From the NCBI GenBank assembly GCA_019400425.1, contig JAFREE010000001.1:620001-684000 (forward strand): a DNA stretch of 64,000 bases, in the 5' to 3' direction. The notes under the pieces were generated by a model that did no database searches, was not told where the DNA came from, and was given only the letters and a program-made list of their open reading frames with translations. Made by a program: the position numbers and the translations under genes. This stretch comes from Hymenochaete sp. R1. Lineage: Eukaryota > Basidiomycota > Agaricomycetes > Hymenochaetales > Hymenochaetaceae. This document shows positions 50,876-62,001 of the stretch, in pieces (position 1 is the stretch's first letter; each line of letters starts with the position of its first letter).

Positions 50876-53139
50876 ATGGGCACGTCTGCGCCTGGTGCGC
50901 TTTCCTCGCAGAATCCGACGCCAACCGGAGATTATCTTGATGGACTGAAGTTCGAGACAGTTATGACTTCCTCACTCCCGTTCACTTTTCTTCCAACTCC
51001 CACTGCGGTCGCACCAGTGCTTCACGTCAGAGACGGCAACGATGGAGATTCTTGTTCTTCATACGCAGCGCCAAACCGGCTGGTCGTTGCGATCGCAAGC
51101 CAAGTGACGATCTCGGACTATTCGATGTTCTACTCCGCAACGCCCATTACGGAGTTTCAAATGACTTATACTGCCCTTCCAGACGGTTCACTCGTATCGC
51201 AACCCTTTGGAGCGGAAGTTCGCAGAGGAAACTGGTTTGTATTGTTTATAGGCATGATGCTCATGCTCTTTTTGCGAAACTCGGTGAGTGAGAGTGAAGC
51301 CTTGTGCTCAATATTACTGACAGATCACTTTCAGTTAGTAGCAGCGGATTACGTTCGACGAGTACGAGGTATTAAATACAAAGGTCTATTCTACGCTTTA
51401 TTAGCGAGTCAGTTGCTGGGCGTAGCATCACATATAACGATATCTGCAACGTTTGTTATTGCCGGTCTAGGCTGTCTTCGGTAAGTCTATGATTTAACAC
51501 TTTATAGTGGATGCCTCTGATGTCCTGATAGAGCTACAATTGCTGGGTCAATTCTCAGCGAATTATCATCAGTCATTCTGGTACGTTACATGGGAACGTT
51601 GTTTATATGATATCTAACTATGCGTGCAGCTTTCAGGAATTTTTGGGATGAAGGCATATAGGTGCTTAGACAATTCGAAATTTGTACTTGTCACCGTAAG
51701 CGTGCTTCAGATCATCTCCTCGAGCTTTTCCTTCTTGGCAATCATGAAGATGGAGATTATCAGAGACACGTTCCGTAAGAAAAGCATTTAATATATTCCG
51801 TGCTCTTTCTTACATTACACCAGTGAACTGCACAACGGAGTCCGACTCCGTCTTCTTCTCCATCGCGACTGCCTTACGGTCGCTGATAGCTCTCTTCATA
51901 TGCCTCTGTTTTGTGTATGCCCTCTGGAAGTCCATCAAACTCCCCGCCGCGCAGGGTCGCATATCACTCCGACTTTCTACTTGTCCTTCAAACTCTCCAT
52001 GCGCAGACGAAATAAATGATGCGAGCCAGCCGAAACCTCGAGGTTGGTGGGACTACGTCCCTGAATCGCAAAAGAAACAGCTGGCATCTCGGGCTACAAC
52101 TTGGAATCTTGCAGATGATCAAGGGTTTTCCAATACGACAGCAGACATAGACGAGAAATATAGGATTCAAAATACTTCGCATCGTCAGAGAGATGAAAGG
52201 ATACCATCTATGGCGACCCCTCGGGAACCCAATACACGGCAATCCGCGGTGCGATTTGACGACTCTGAAACGGAACGGCGACAAAGTGGATCTCCTTCCT
52301 TAACACCCTCGAAAGCGAGAAGCCTCGCTTCATTACTGGACCGCATGAGACCGTTTCGTGAAGCCATGAAGAATGAGGTAGGGACTTCAGCAATGTCTAC
52401 TTTTTTCTCCTGAAAAAAGCTCATTTCAAAATTGACAGCTCGCACATACCGCCCTAGTCGCTTTCTTTAATGTCGTGGCCACAATACTCGGACTGGTTGG
52501 CGCATTCGGGCATGTTCCGATCCCCCAGGGCGTTTTTGTCAGTTCTTACTGTATGTCTAGACCAAAATACTACTAAAGAGCCCTTTCTAACCCTCGTTTC
52601 ATATTTCGTCTCAAGGGGCCATTCTTTCGTTGCTGGTTCTTCACAGCTTCGGGCGCGTAATAAAGCGACTGGAACGGGAAGCTTTCGTTCAGCACCCGTC
52701 CTCGTGGGACCCGCTGTACCACGTTGAGAAGGCGACGAATGGAACGATCCGCCCAGGACTGAACCCAGCCAGCGTGGCTTCGAATCCATGCAAAGGCAGG
52801 TCTATCGAGAAAGAAGACCAGATGATGAGGCCGTCCACGACTAGTGGAGAGCGAATCGTTTCAACAGCGGAGAATCCCTTCGAAGACTTCGAAGCTGTAA
52901 TCGACCGAGATTTCGGAGTTGGTGAAGATAATGATTCGCGACGGCCAACATCCCAGATATCCGAATCATTATATTCAAACCCTCCATTGCAAATCTCGGA
53001 CTCTGGTACAGCAGGTATGTCGAATGGTAGCAGGCCTGCCTTTCAATTCCGACCCATGTCCACCAGCACAAGCAGTATTGGTAAAATCTCAGAAATAAGT
53101 TCACGCCCACAATCCTTGTTTTACTTAGAAAATCGCTGA
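50876..53139 (+). CDS. Orphan seven-transmembrane protein with long N-terminal ectodomain
   Basis: Start MGTSAPGALSSQNPTPTGDY. Residues about 1-115 form a polar region with NRLVVAIASQVTISDY. Seven hydrophobic segments follow: WFVLFIGMMLMLFL; GLFYALLASQLLGVASHI (with ITISATFVIAGLGC); TIAGSILSELSSVILLSG; VLVTVSVLQIISSSFSFLAI; FSIATALRSLIALFICLCFV; LVAFFNVVATILGLVGAF; and WAILSLLVLHSFGRVI. A loop of about 150 residues with basic, Ser-rich sequence separates TM5 and TM6. The cytosolic tail of about 160 residues is Ser-rich and ends QSLFYLENR. Around eight exons, roughly 650 residues. The topology suggests a receptor but there is no DRY or NPxxY-like motif. Unrelated by eye to the GPCR at 10481 and the 7TM protein at 27609. 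Confidence 0.75.
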
Positions 53140-53263
53140 TACGTATTCTTTTGGGTTGCGTTTCCTTCTTGTAATTCTTCCTCTCCTTACAAATGTTGTT
53201 TCCTCTATGTACCTTTTCCTTGATACATTTCATCTGAACTTGACGTACAGATATAGACCGATT

Positions 53264-54216
53264 CTAGAGGTCTGGTATATTTTTGAGAAACGAGTCAAAT
53301 CCTGACTTGCAAACTAACTTGTTCCCCGACTTGGAGAACACCGACTCGAATGCCTGCGCAGCTTCGTCCGTCTGTTCGGCAGCATCCATAAGCCAAAGAA
53401 CATATCTTAGGTGGTGCATACACTCACCTCTCCGTCACAATATTCATACTCGATCCAAGCCTCGTCATCTTCCGCACGAATTTGCTGCAACATCTCTTTC
53501 CGGGCCGCAGTCACCCCTCCGACTGCATGCATTCCTTGTGTTTCCGTCTTCCTGATGGATACAGTCACTTCTTTTGTCTCTCCCACAGGCCTCGGCTCTT
53601 TCTTGACAGCTGGAGCCGGTGGGTTTGGATCATCTGGATCTGGTGGGGGACCTTCGTCTGAGTCTGAGGAGTCATCGTCAGCCTTGGATCGCTTGCTCTT
53701 CCTTGTGAGGACGTCCATATATGTTAGAGTCGGCCGAAGCTGATGCGTTTGTGAGATGGGATGTAGATGTAGATGGCCTACTAATCATAAGTTCAGCATG
53801 CACCTAGAAAAACTTTGAAACTTGCCATCCCGCATGATACCAAGCATATATGCCCCTCTACTTGTAACTTCCTCGCTCTGCAATCTTACTTCAGACAGAC
53901 GCTGGTCCGAAGCCTCCCCGTCCTTCTTCCCCGCATTACGTTCTGAGTCATCTATCATCCTCGCCTTGCCCATCTCCTGACTCTTCTCCGCGTTCCATAC
54001 CTCCTTTCGACTGTCGACAGGAACATGTACTTCAAGCCTTCGCGTATTCGGTTTGAACCTGGCCTTTATTTTCTTACCACTCTGAGTAGCTGAGGGCGGG
54101 ACTTGGAGAGGACGTGTGAGTAAAGGAAATTGCTGTAGGTGAATGTCGGGTGATAGAGCAGTCGAGAGGTGAATTGGCAAGACGGAAACGATGGGGTCGT
54201 CGTCGAGAGTAGACAT
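53264..54216 (-). CDS. RPC37: RNA polymerase III subunit RPC37 (RPC5/Sin-like)
   Basis: RPC37 pairs with RPC53 in a TFIIF-like heterodimer for Pol III termination and reinitiation. Start MSTLDDDPIVSVLPIHLSTA (54216). Family motifs are the DDPIVSVLPIHLS opening, FPLLTRPLQVPP, ARFKPNTRRLEVHVPVDS, NAEKSQEMGKARMID and VTSRGAYMLGIMRDG, then QLHLHPISQTHQLRPTLTYM after an intron. The next segment has the acidic DDDSSDSDEGPPPDPDD and VTVSIRKTETQG. The last exon, joined by an inferred 56-nt intron, reads TDEAAQAFESVFSKSGNKLV and ends SFLKNIPDL. An upstream ATG would extend the protein by about 46 residues; the family opening argues against it. Three exons, about 275 residues. Divergent from Rab5 over 199 bp. 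Confidence 0.88.
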
Positions 54217-54415
54217 GGAATAGATGGAATATTGTGGAAGTGGAGGGATCCGGAATTCCGACGCAGGCTGTGACGCGCGTGCCTCTGACTCTGACCCTGC
54301 CTGCTGCGTGTGCCGGCGACGCCCCTTCCCTCTCTCTTGTTGTAATACTACCATCATCTATTTCTCTCGCCATCGCCTATTTCTTGCTTTCTCTCTTCAA
54401 CCACAGCAAATAGAA
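54217..54415. promoter_or_regulatory. Bidirectional promoter, RPC37 and Rab5
   Basis: 199 bp between divergent start codons. The part next to the Rab5 ATG is pyrimidine-rich (CTCTCTTCAACC). No other element supported. Confidence 0.45.
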
Positions 54416-55560
54416 ATGGCTGACGGTGCTTCTGGTCCGTCTGATAAGTCTGTGCAGGTTAAACTGGTCTTACTAGGTGTGTATCTCATTTCACGCAAAG
54501 GAAAGGGGTTACTCTATCATGTAATCTCGCCCATTCCCTTCGAGCCACGTTTTTCCATGCTTTATCGCTTTTTCAACACTCAAACATGTTAAAAATGTTG
54601 ATGCTTACATCTATTTATTCTAAACATTAGGAGAAGCGGCTGTTGGGAAGTCGTCTGTCGTCCTTCGATTCGTGCGTAAACTTGTCCTATTCGAAGCATT
54701 TCTTAAGTTTCTCACATTCGATAATTTCTTTAGGTATCAAACGAGTTCCAAGCAAATAAGGAACCCACCATTGGCGCTGCATTCTTGACCCAGAAATGCC
54801 GTCTCGAAGACAGGGTGCTACGATACGAGATTTGGGACACGGCAGGGCAAGAACGTTTCCATTCGCTCGCAGTGAGTTTTATCCCGTCCTGCGTTTAATC
54901 ATCAAGTACTCATAACAAAACCCAATCCTTCCCAACTCGATGTGCAGCCTATGTACTACCGTAATGCCCAAGCAGCTGTCGTCGTGTACGACGTCACCAA
55001 AGCCTCCAGTCTCGAGAAGGCCAAATCGTGGGTAAAGGAGCTCCAGCGCCAGGCGAACCCGAACATCGTCATCGCTCTCGCCGGAAACAAAGTAGATCTC
55101 GTCGAGCCCGCATCGGGCGCTGATGGGTCGACGACCGCAACAGGTTCTGGGACAGACGGCGACGACGAGCCGGATGATGCGACCGCCACACCGGGCGAGG
55201 CGGCGCCGGAGATGGAGAGACAGGTGCCCACGGAGGAGGCGAAGGCGTACGCGGACGAGGCTGGTCTGCTCTTTTTCGAGACGAGTGCGAAGACAGGCAA
55301 GGGTGTCGTCGATATCTTCACTGAAATTGGTTCGTTTGCTTTTTTTTTTCTTTTTGATTTCAATTCGCTGATATTGAGACTGACGTACTGTCGTTCCCCG
55401 TCCTTACTATCAAACAGCCAAAAAGATACCGATCGAACATATCCTCGCGTCGAATAGGGGCGGGCGCAGTGGTGCTGCGTCCGGGCGGTCAGGCGAGGGC
55501 CAGCAGGGCGTCAATCTGGACCAGAGCCAAACAGAAGGAAAGAATGCATGCAACTGTTGA
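54416..55560 (+). CDS. YPT5: Rab5-family GTPase (Ypt51/Vps21-like)
   Basis: Early endosome fusion GTPase. Start [21 protein letters not shown]-loop GEAAVGKSS spans the first intron. Then [20 protein letters not shown] (switch I with the effector Thr), [20 protein letters not shown] (switch II), [33 protein letters not shown] (G4) and [16 protein letters not shown] (G5). The C-terminus NACNC is a CxC-type double geranylgeranylation signal. Between GNKVDL and [14 protein letters not shown] there is an acidic/Gly insert of about 35 residues ([20 protein letters not shown]) that animal Rab5 lacks. About six exons, near 245 residues. The last exon joins by an inferred intron around 55330-55418. 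Confidence 0.93.
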
Positions 55561-56038
55561 GAGTTTAGACCAACCTTGCCTATTTCTTTCGACTTGTTTT
55601 TCTTTTGCAACCCTACCTTCCCTCTCCTCTCTACTGCACATCCTTCTCCCATCACGCTCATCACAGGGTACTTTCCTTTTTCATGTCACCTAAATTTAGT
55701 CTACGTCTCTCGTTTTTCTTTTTGTTCCTTAGTATGTATTTCTCCCTAACGTGACCTCCCTCTCTTCCTAGTCTGATCGAAATGCGTGCATGTCATTATA
55801 TACAAAGTTCATATACACCACAACTCGCTGTACGTTTGAGTAAGATACGTAAGTTACAATACGGAGAAGAAGGAAAAGCACAGCGTCCAAACCAATTATC
55901 AAACGTTCAAAAGGCCACCGAAAGCCTCCCAAACCCTTTGAGTTCGAGTCTTACATCACCATCATCATCAATGTCATCAACACCATACCATTCCTTCGAG
56001 ATTCGACACTGCTCTCTCACCTTGCCGTATCAACGCTC
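55561..56038. other. Convergent 3' region between Rab5 and arrestin genes
   Basis: About 480 bp between two stop codons. T-rich after Rab5 and a plus frame of 86 codons at 55782-56042 without support. Confidence 0.4.
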
Positions 56039-58516
56039 TTAGCTGGGAGGTGCAAAGTCTACATACGGCGGTGGCCGACTCACATGCTCCGAATCTGGCG
56101 ACGCGACCGGGTTCGGGTACGGCGGGGGCGCATGCGAGGGCGAGATTGCAGACGAATCACCTGGGACGTCGTCTGGTGGGGGCGGGGGCCCGCTCGTGTC
56201 GACGTCGAGTACAGTTGGGGGAGGCGTCCCAGTCGACGACCCAACAGCTCCTCCTCCTCCTCCAACACCACCACCACCACCACCGACATTACTGATGCTG
56301 CCGACGTTGACGTTGGCGGGGACGCTACCTGCGCCTGCGACGGACATAGACGAGCTCGGGCGCCTCGACGCCGGGACGGCATGCACGGATGGCGGGCTTC
56401 CTATGTTGACGTTCGCGTTTGCGCTCGTCCGGAAATCGGGGTTGAGGATGGACGGGGGCGGGTCGCTCGGGTCGTCTGACTCGGGCGGGGGAGCGTCCGT
56501 CATGGAACTTCGAGAGCGGAACTCGGAGTCGATGGAGGGCGGTGGGTCGGAGGGGTCGTCCATCGCTGGAGGTGGAGGGGGTAGGAACTCTCCTCTCGAG
56601 TTGTGATGGTGGTGGTGAGAGCTGGAGTGCGATTGGTTTGGTTGGTGTTGTTGCTGTTGCTGTTGTTGTTGCTGCTGCTGCTGTTGTTGTTGTTCGCGCT
56701 CTTCAAGGACAAGGCCGAGTGCGTCGATGGCTCTCTCGGGACGGTCTACGAGCCCCGCCAAGTCTGTCACGTTCGCGTCTTCCTGCGCCATCTCAAGAGA
56801 CGGAGGGGGCGTCGCAGAGCGGATCATCTCGTCCGAGTGGCCGTCGTATTGCTCAGATGCGGGAAACCCGTATTGCGTTCCCTCTCCCTCGAAGAGCGTT
56901 TCGGAGGGTAAAAGGATCGATTGGGCAACGGCGGGATGGTCCCGCGCGGGCATGATGATCTCCGATTCGGACTCGAAGAATGTCGGGAGACGGGACGAGG
57001 AGGCTTCGCCGAGGGAGAAGAATGGCGGCGGTGCATCGTCAAAGGGGGGAGGCGCACCGGAGGAAAGGGCACTCGGGCCTGCTTGGCCAATATCGTGTTC
57101 GTCGGGAATGATGTCGGCATCCTCTCTTCGGACAGTCTTTGTAGGAGGGCGATCGTGTTTCTTCATGTAAGCTGAGTCGACAGAAGGGTCGATCTCGGGC
57201 AAGGGAGCGGATGCTGGAATGATTGTAACGGGGATGCTTGTCGTGAATGTCCTCTCGGAGCGTGAAGAGACATGCAGATATGTTACACTAGTCAAGATTC
57301 GAAATTCAATGGAGTGTAGAACTGTAGATTGCGATATTGAAGCGCATTGAATGTCACCGTCTATGAAGTTGCTGTCGGGATCAGGGAGATGAAGGACGCC
57401 CCCGCTCGGAGAATGAGATGGCATCGTGCTCCTGAGGATGAGTCTGAGTTTCACGGATTTCGACGTGTGGAACCTGCACGAGCTCCCGGAATGAGCGACC
57501 ACGATTTCATTATCTGACAAAGATCGGGGCACGTCCAGCCTCTGGCGGGATGGACCCGCTTGCGAGGACGAGCCTTCTCCAGAAAGAAGTGCAGCAAACC
57601 GGGCTTCCGAGTCCGCGTCGCTCAACGTTGAGATTGTCGAATCAGAGTCATCAGACACGTCAGAGGGAGGGGGATCCATATCCGATTTTGTCGCAGTGAT
57701 ATCTGCACCGTCCGTTTCAGAGGCTTTCAGACGTTTGATCGTTCGGATGAGTTCCGCTCGGACGTTTCGCAGCGTAAACCCGTGGTCCAAAATGACGCTC
57801 CTATCCGGAGGTGGAATCGTCACGTACACTGGTATGGGTTCATCCATACCATAAGATGTCCTTCCGATTTCCACGTTTACAGGCGTTGGCTCTGACAAGG
57901 ACACTGACCTGGGTATAATCTCACGTTCTTGGTGATGAGAAGTGAAACGCCGAGTATGAACAAGGAAGCTCCTCTCGACAAGCGGAATAGAGATGTTGAG
58001 GGTCTTGAGTTTCGCCTTGAGGGCATGAATGATGGAGCCTCTTCCGGAATGCATGCATTGCGGCGTATCCGGTGTCAATGGGATCGCGAAAGGTATCGAT
58101 GAAGGTACGGTGTAGCCGGAACTGCGGGATGAGCTCGAGGGGCCGGATCGAGAATAGAGCTCGACTGCTGTCTTGGATAGTTCGACTTCGTCAACACCAT
58201 CTGATTCTGTTGAAGTCAAGGTAATTGTTCTGGAAGATATGTCAGACAAGACGCGTATGGTGAGTTGACCGAAGACAGAGACGTACAAGCTCTCCCACAT
58301 ATCGAGCGGGATGCCTTTTATTTGTATCTCGCCTTCGATCGCGGCATGTTCACCCGTTGCACCCAGGAAACCTTTCTGAAACTGAGAGTTATTTCCTGAA
58401 GGGTTTATAAGGAGCTGAACCTCGGAAGCGTCGACTGGAGGAGCGCATTGGGTTAGACTGGCTTGAGCTTGGGCATCCTGATCGTATGTTGGAGGTGGAG
58501 CTTGCAGCTCAGCCAT
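56039..58516 (-). CDS. Alpha-arrestin (ART-type Rsp5 adaptor)
   Basis: Likely ubiquitin-ligase adaptor that targets plasma-membrane transporters for endocytosis. I start at MAELQAPPPTYDQDAQAQAS (58516), which places a PPxY motif at residues 8-11. Residues about 30-200 show the arrestin N fold (LGATGEHAAIEGEIQIKG, TLTSTESDGVDEVELSKTAV, VPSSIPFAIPLTPDTP). The C fold follows with SVILDHGFTLRNVRAELIRT and STVLHSIEFRILTSVTYLHV. The tail holds poly-Q, His and Gly runs and two more PPxY motifs (HAPPPYPNP, SRPPPYVDF) near the C-terminus. A 57-nt in-frame stretch at 58230-58286 has perfect splice signals and may be a retained or spliced intron. About 800-826 residues. Start may be upstream at 58636, but that text is hydrophobic and shows no family similarity. 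Confidence 0.85.
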   Translation of the reverse strand: MAELQAPPPTYDQDAQAQASLTQCAPPVDASEVQLLINPSGNNSQFQKGFLGATGEHAAIEGEIQIKGIPLDMWESLYVSVFGQLTIRVLSDISSRTITLTSTESDGVDEVELSKTAVELYSRSGPSSSSRSSGYTVPSSIPFAIPLTPDTPQCMHSGRGSIIHALKAKLKTLNISIPLVERSFLVHTRRFTSHHQEREIIPRSVSLSEPTPVNVEIGRTSYGMDEPIPVYVTIPPPDRSVILDHGFTLRNVRAELIRTIKRLKASETDGADITATKSDMDPPPSDVSDDSDSTISTLSDADSEARFAALLSGEGSSSQAGPSRQRLDVPRSLSDNEIVVAHSGSSCRFHTSKSVKLRLILRSTMPSHSPSGGVLHLPDPDSNFIDGDIQCASISQSTVLHSIEFRILTSVTYLHVSSRSERTFTTSIPVTIIPASAPLPEIDPSVDSAYMKKHDRPPTKTVRREDADIIPDEHDIGQAGPSALSSGAPPPFDDAPPPFFSLGEASSSRLPTFFESESEIIMPARDHPAVAQSILLPSETLFEGEGTQYGFPASEQYDGHSDEMIRSATPPPSLEMAQEDANVTDLAGLVDRPERAIDALGLVLEEREQQQQQQQQQQQQQQQHQPNQSHSSSHHHHHNSRGEFLPPPPPAMDDPSDPPPSIDSEFRSRSSMTDAPPPESDDPSDPPPSILNPDFRTSANANVNIGSPPSVHAVPASRRPSSSMSVAGAGSVPANVNVGSISNVGGGGGGVGGGGGAVGSSTGTPPPTVLDVDTSGPPPPPDDVPGDSSAISPSHAPPPYPNPVASPDSEHVSRPPPYVDFAPPS
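56648..56692 (-). repeat. Poly-glutamine tract (Q15) in the arrestin
   Basis: Fifteen CAA/CAG codons in a row on the minus strand, mixed 9 CAA and 6 CAG, followed by a His codon. Mixed codons argue that selection rather than slippage alone keeps the run. Further His and Gly runs lie nearby (56595-56620 and 56255-56280). Confidence 0.85.
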
Positions 58517-59312
58517 GTATGTGCTCGAACGAGTAAAGACTTGGACGAAGATGAAAGTACGAGGAAGAGTTGCGACGGAGGAAGGAACAGAAGGGACAAG
58601 GGAGAGCTGTTGGAAGAAGGGTACGTAGACGGACACAGCATTCCAGATTGGATTAGATGAATTACGATAGGCCAGTTGGTTAGTGAGTTGGTCGTCATGA
58701 TCGTCGCTTTCACAACCATTTTTCCTTTGTCGAGTTTTCTTATGAAATTGAGTTGGAGGAGTGGATCACATACACCGTATAAATGAGGACACGTTGAAGG
58801 AAACGTGAGTGGGAGACGAGTCGCTGCAGACGAGGTCATTTATGTCGTGTACGGCATCGAGGCTTCGGTCGGACTCGGTTTCTCTGAAACATATCAAGCC
58901 TGTATCTGATCCAATTTTCTGGTGTAACGACAGCAGATTGTTATAAGTGTTGGGAACAACGAGTTTATTTTTATTTTATATTTTTTAGTAGACGTGGTAC
59001 TCGCCGCTGTTACAGATACCTCAAGAGAATAAGATAGTCTTCTGGGCTCTTACTCAAGACCAGATAATAAATACACTGTCTCTTCAATATCGCCTCCCAT
59101 GGATTATGGACTATTGAATGAGTGGGACAAAGACTCGGAGGATGAGTCGACGCCACGTGTCCGCAGGCTGTTGACCGTGAGGACTGAGGACTGCTGAGAG
59201 GAACTCGCGAACAGACGTGCACGACAACCCCGACGACCGACTGCCAGTGAGCGGACAAGTACTGTACAGTGGCCAGAGAGCGAGAGCGCCGAGAACGAGA
59301 ACGAGCGAAGAT
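58517..59312. promoter_or_regulatory. Divergent promoter region, arrestin and SWI1-like gene
   Basis: About 800 bp between divergent start codons. Contains runs of T/A near 58961-58987 and a purine-rich GAGAGCGAGAGCGCC block just before the SWI1-like start. A minus frame 58453-58839 overlaps the arrestin start and is a shadow. Confidence 0.4.
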
Positions 59313-62001
59313 ATGGATGATGAGAAGTGTGTATAATATGATCTCTGGAGTGGATTCACTTACTCATAATCTCTATTTCTCCGTCTCCATTCTCAGCCTC
59401 TTCTCCGACGTCCATCCGCATCCCTCTTCGCCCTCGCCGTCCTCGACGACTCAGACTCAGATATCGTCCCAGTCCCAGTCGCAAGGCCGCGACTCCCATG
59501 GTCCTCAGTTCTTCGCCGGCCTCGACCCCTCGTCCTCAAAACAGCTCGCTGCTCTGAATGCAACCGCAATCGCTCGTCGCGCTCACGCTCTTTCCTCGGC
59601 TAATGCTCCAGATCACCTCCACATCCCTTTTCCGTCTCCCCATCAGTCATCTGCCCCGCCCATCTCTTCCCTCCCTCACCCCTTTCCTTACCCAGATCCA
59701 GCACAACCATCAAACATGCACCACCACCCCGGCCAGAACCAGCAGCATCAGCCCCAAATGCACCCTCAGTTTCAGCAACAGCAATTCCTCCAACAGCAAC
59801 AGCAGCAGCAGCAGCAGCAGCGTCAACAGCAACAACATCAGCAACATCAACAATATCAGCAACAGCAGACACAGCCCCATCATCTTCAGCAACATCAGCC
59901 TAACATCAATATCAATGCCGCTCCCCAACACCACAACAATCTGTCCCAGCACCCGTCAGCCATGCTCAATAATATGAACCAAAGTCAATCTCCGAGCTCG
60001 TCCGCCGGTGGAATGTTCGATTACAAAGGTCCCGTCAACCAGCGCAATCCACTAGCCCAGCAAGGAAATAGGATGTCTTTCCCGCCTTCCTCGTCTTCTC
60101 TTCCTCTTCCCAGTGGTGGTCATAATAATAATGTCTCTCCTCCAATCTCTTCCGGGCAGGGTCCCCAGCCTTCGCAGCAGCAGCAGCAGCAGCAGCCTTC
60201 TGCAATACCTCAGAACCAGCTAGCTTCTCCTAGCAAACCGAGTGCGTGTGATTCTTCTTAATCGACCGTCCGTATCTAGACTTTTGTTAATGGAAGTCGC
60301 TAATCTCGATGCATTGCTAATAGACTCCGCTTCTCCTGAACGCTCGGCGGTTCCCAATGTCAGTCGTGCCTCTCTTCCCTGCTTCGATCTGTTTGCGAAT
60401 AAAAAGAGGCTGATACGTCTTCGTCCCTCTAGCGTGCTTCTGACAACGCCCCACCACCGATGAACAACATACCCCAGCACCAACAGAATCCGCCCCCTTC
60501 AACAGCGCAACCAACCCGCTATGTCCCCTTCTCACGCACAGTCGACTCTGCTGGCGGGCGAGATGTGAACCTCATTCAGAACGAGATTCTGCGTATGTCA
60601 CGTGGCCATCAACTGCGAGATATCAACGACTGGGGGAAAGTCTACGTCGACGCGTTGACGCTCTCGTTGCGCTCGAGGCTTTCCGTCGAGCTCTCGTATG
60701 CGCTCACAACGCTCGCGATACTGTCGACCATGCGCAGTCAGGGTCAGGACACAGGATTTTTGATTGGGCAATGCGAGGAACTTCTCGAGGAGCTTCTTGA
60801 TTTGCTCGAAGAAGTCGCGTTTCCGAACGGCTTCGATAGTAGCGGCACGTGTGCGACGGATGAAGATAACGACAGCAAGGAACTTATCACTAACCGACGG
60901 TTGATCAACATGGCCCACGAAGAGATTACCAGCCCCTTTGCGCTGGAGTTAAGGAAACAAGGACAACACAATCCGGAGTTGCCAGGTCCTACACAACGGC
61001 GGGGCGACATCATCCGCCTCGTTTTGAATCTCTTCAGGAACCTAAGCGCCATCACAGACAACCAACCTATTCTCGGTCAAAATGGTGATCTTATCGACCT
61101 CTTGCTGGGTATCTCAGCAGTGGACCAAACCTCCACGCCAAAACCTCTGTCCGACGCGCTTTCCCTCCCAGACCTGATTATAGCACGAAAGGACATCATC
61201 AACATCCTCGTCAATATCTGTGGGTTCATCCCCTTGTCATCAGCCTCGACAGAGCATACCGTCCGTGCGAAGCGCATCTTCGACCTCGTCGCATCCTACC
61301 TCGTCGACCCATCCGACACGCTGTCGCCGACGGCCTGGATCGTCCAACACGTCCCCGCAGCCGGCATCGGTACCTCGGTCCGGCCACCTCTCCTCCCCGA
61401 CGCCGCCCTCGAAGTCTTCACACGCGTCGCCCAACCAGACAGCAATCGTAAAGTCCTCGGACACGCGATCCCGGAAGCATGGCTCTGGAAACTCTTCGAG
61501 TCGCTCGTGTACCGCTTGCCGAACGCAGAGCCTGATTTCATCCGGCTCTCGAGGGACGAGTTCTGGATGAGTTATCTCGAGAAAATAGTTCTGGGGATGT
61601 ACTCGCTTGCGTTCTTGATGCCGACAGTGTTGAAGAAGAGGGCGAAGGAGGATCGGGCACTGTGTTTCGCGAGGGTGGTGTTGAGGTTCGTGAAGCGGTT
61701 CATGAAACAACCGGAGTTGAGGGTGCATAACGCGCCATGCGCGAGACGAGCGATCGAGGCGCTGAAGCTCGTAGACGATGGGCAGGATGCGTTTGAGATC
61801 ACACAGTCGAATGGGGGTCCGCCATTGATGTTCGGTGTTGGATATGGGGAGATGGATGACAAGGGCGTTGAGGTTGGGTCAGGGTTGTTGGGTGGGCAGC
61901 AAGAAGATGTGTTATGGTCGGTCATGTTGCAAAGGGAAATGGACGAGGTCATGTTCTCGGAATTGGAGAGTCTTGCCAGAGTGGAGATTCCTGCTCATTG
62001 A
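59313..62001 (+). CDS. SWI1/BAF250-like SWI/SNF chromatin-remodelling subunit
   Basis: A 14-nt first exon (ATGGATGATGAGAA, 59313-59326) joins by a 70-nt intron to CTCTTCTCC..., giving MDDENLFSDVHPHPSSPSPS. An alternative start at 59269 would read through that intron. The N-terminal 320 residues are Gln/His/Ser-rich (poly-Q 59770-59875 and about 60175-60197). Two short introns follow. The C-terminal 500 residues form an armadillo-like domain: DVNLIQNEILRMSRGHQLRD, VYVDALTLSLRSRLSVELSY, ALTTLAILSTMRSQG, LLEELLDLLEEVAF, DIIRLVLNLFRNLSAITDNQ, DIINILVNICGFIPL, EAWLWKLFESLVYRLPN. LTLSLRS...ELSYAL is the BAF250/Swi1 signature. No ARID domain is visible between the Q-rich and armadillo parts. Ends LESLARVEIPAH. 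Confidence 0.78.
59770..59875 (+). repeat. Glutamine-rich tract in the SWI1-like protein
   Basis: Near-continuous CAA/CAG codons with scattered His and Arg (QQQQQQQQQQRQQQQHQQHQ). A second shorter CAG run lies near 60175-60197. Such tracts are typical of transcription-factor activation or condensate-forming regions. Confidence 0.85.

Noticed and set aside
56050..57175. Long plus-strand frames antisense to the arrestin
   Set aside because: Antisense shadows of a GC-rich coding region; translations are runs of Gly, Arg and Val produced by the Gln, Pro and Ser codons of the real gene.
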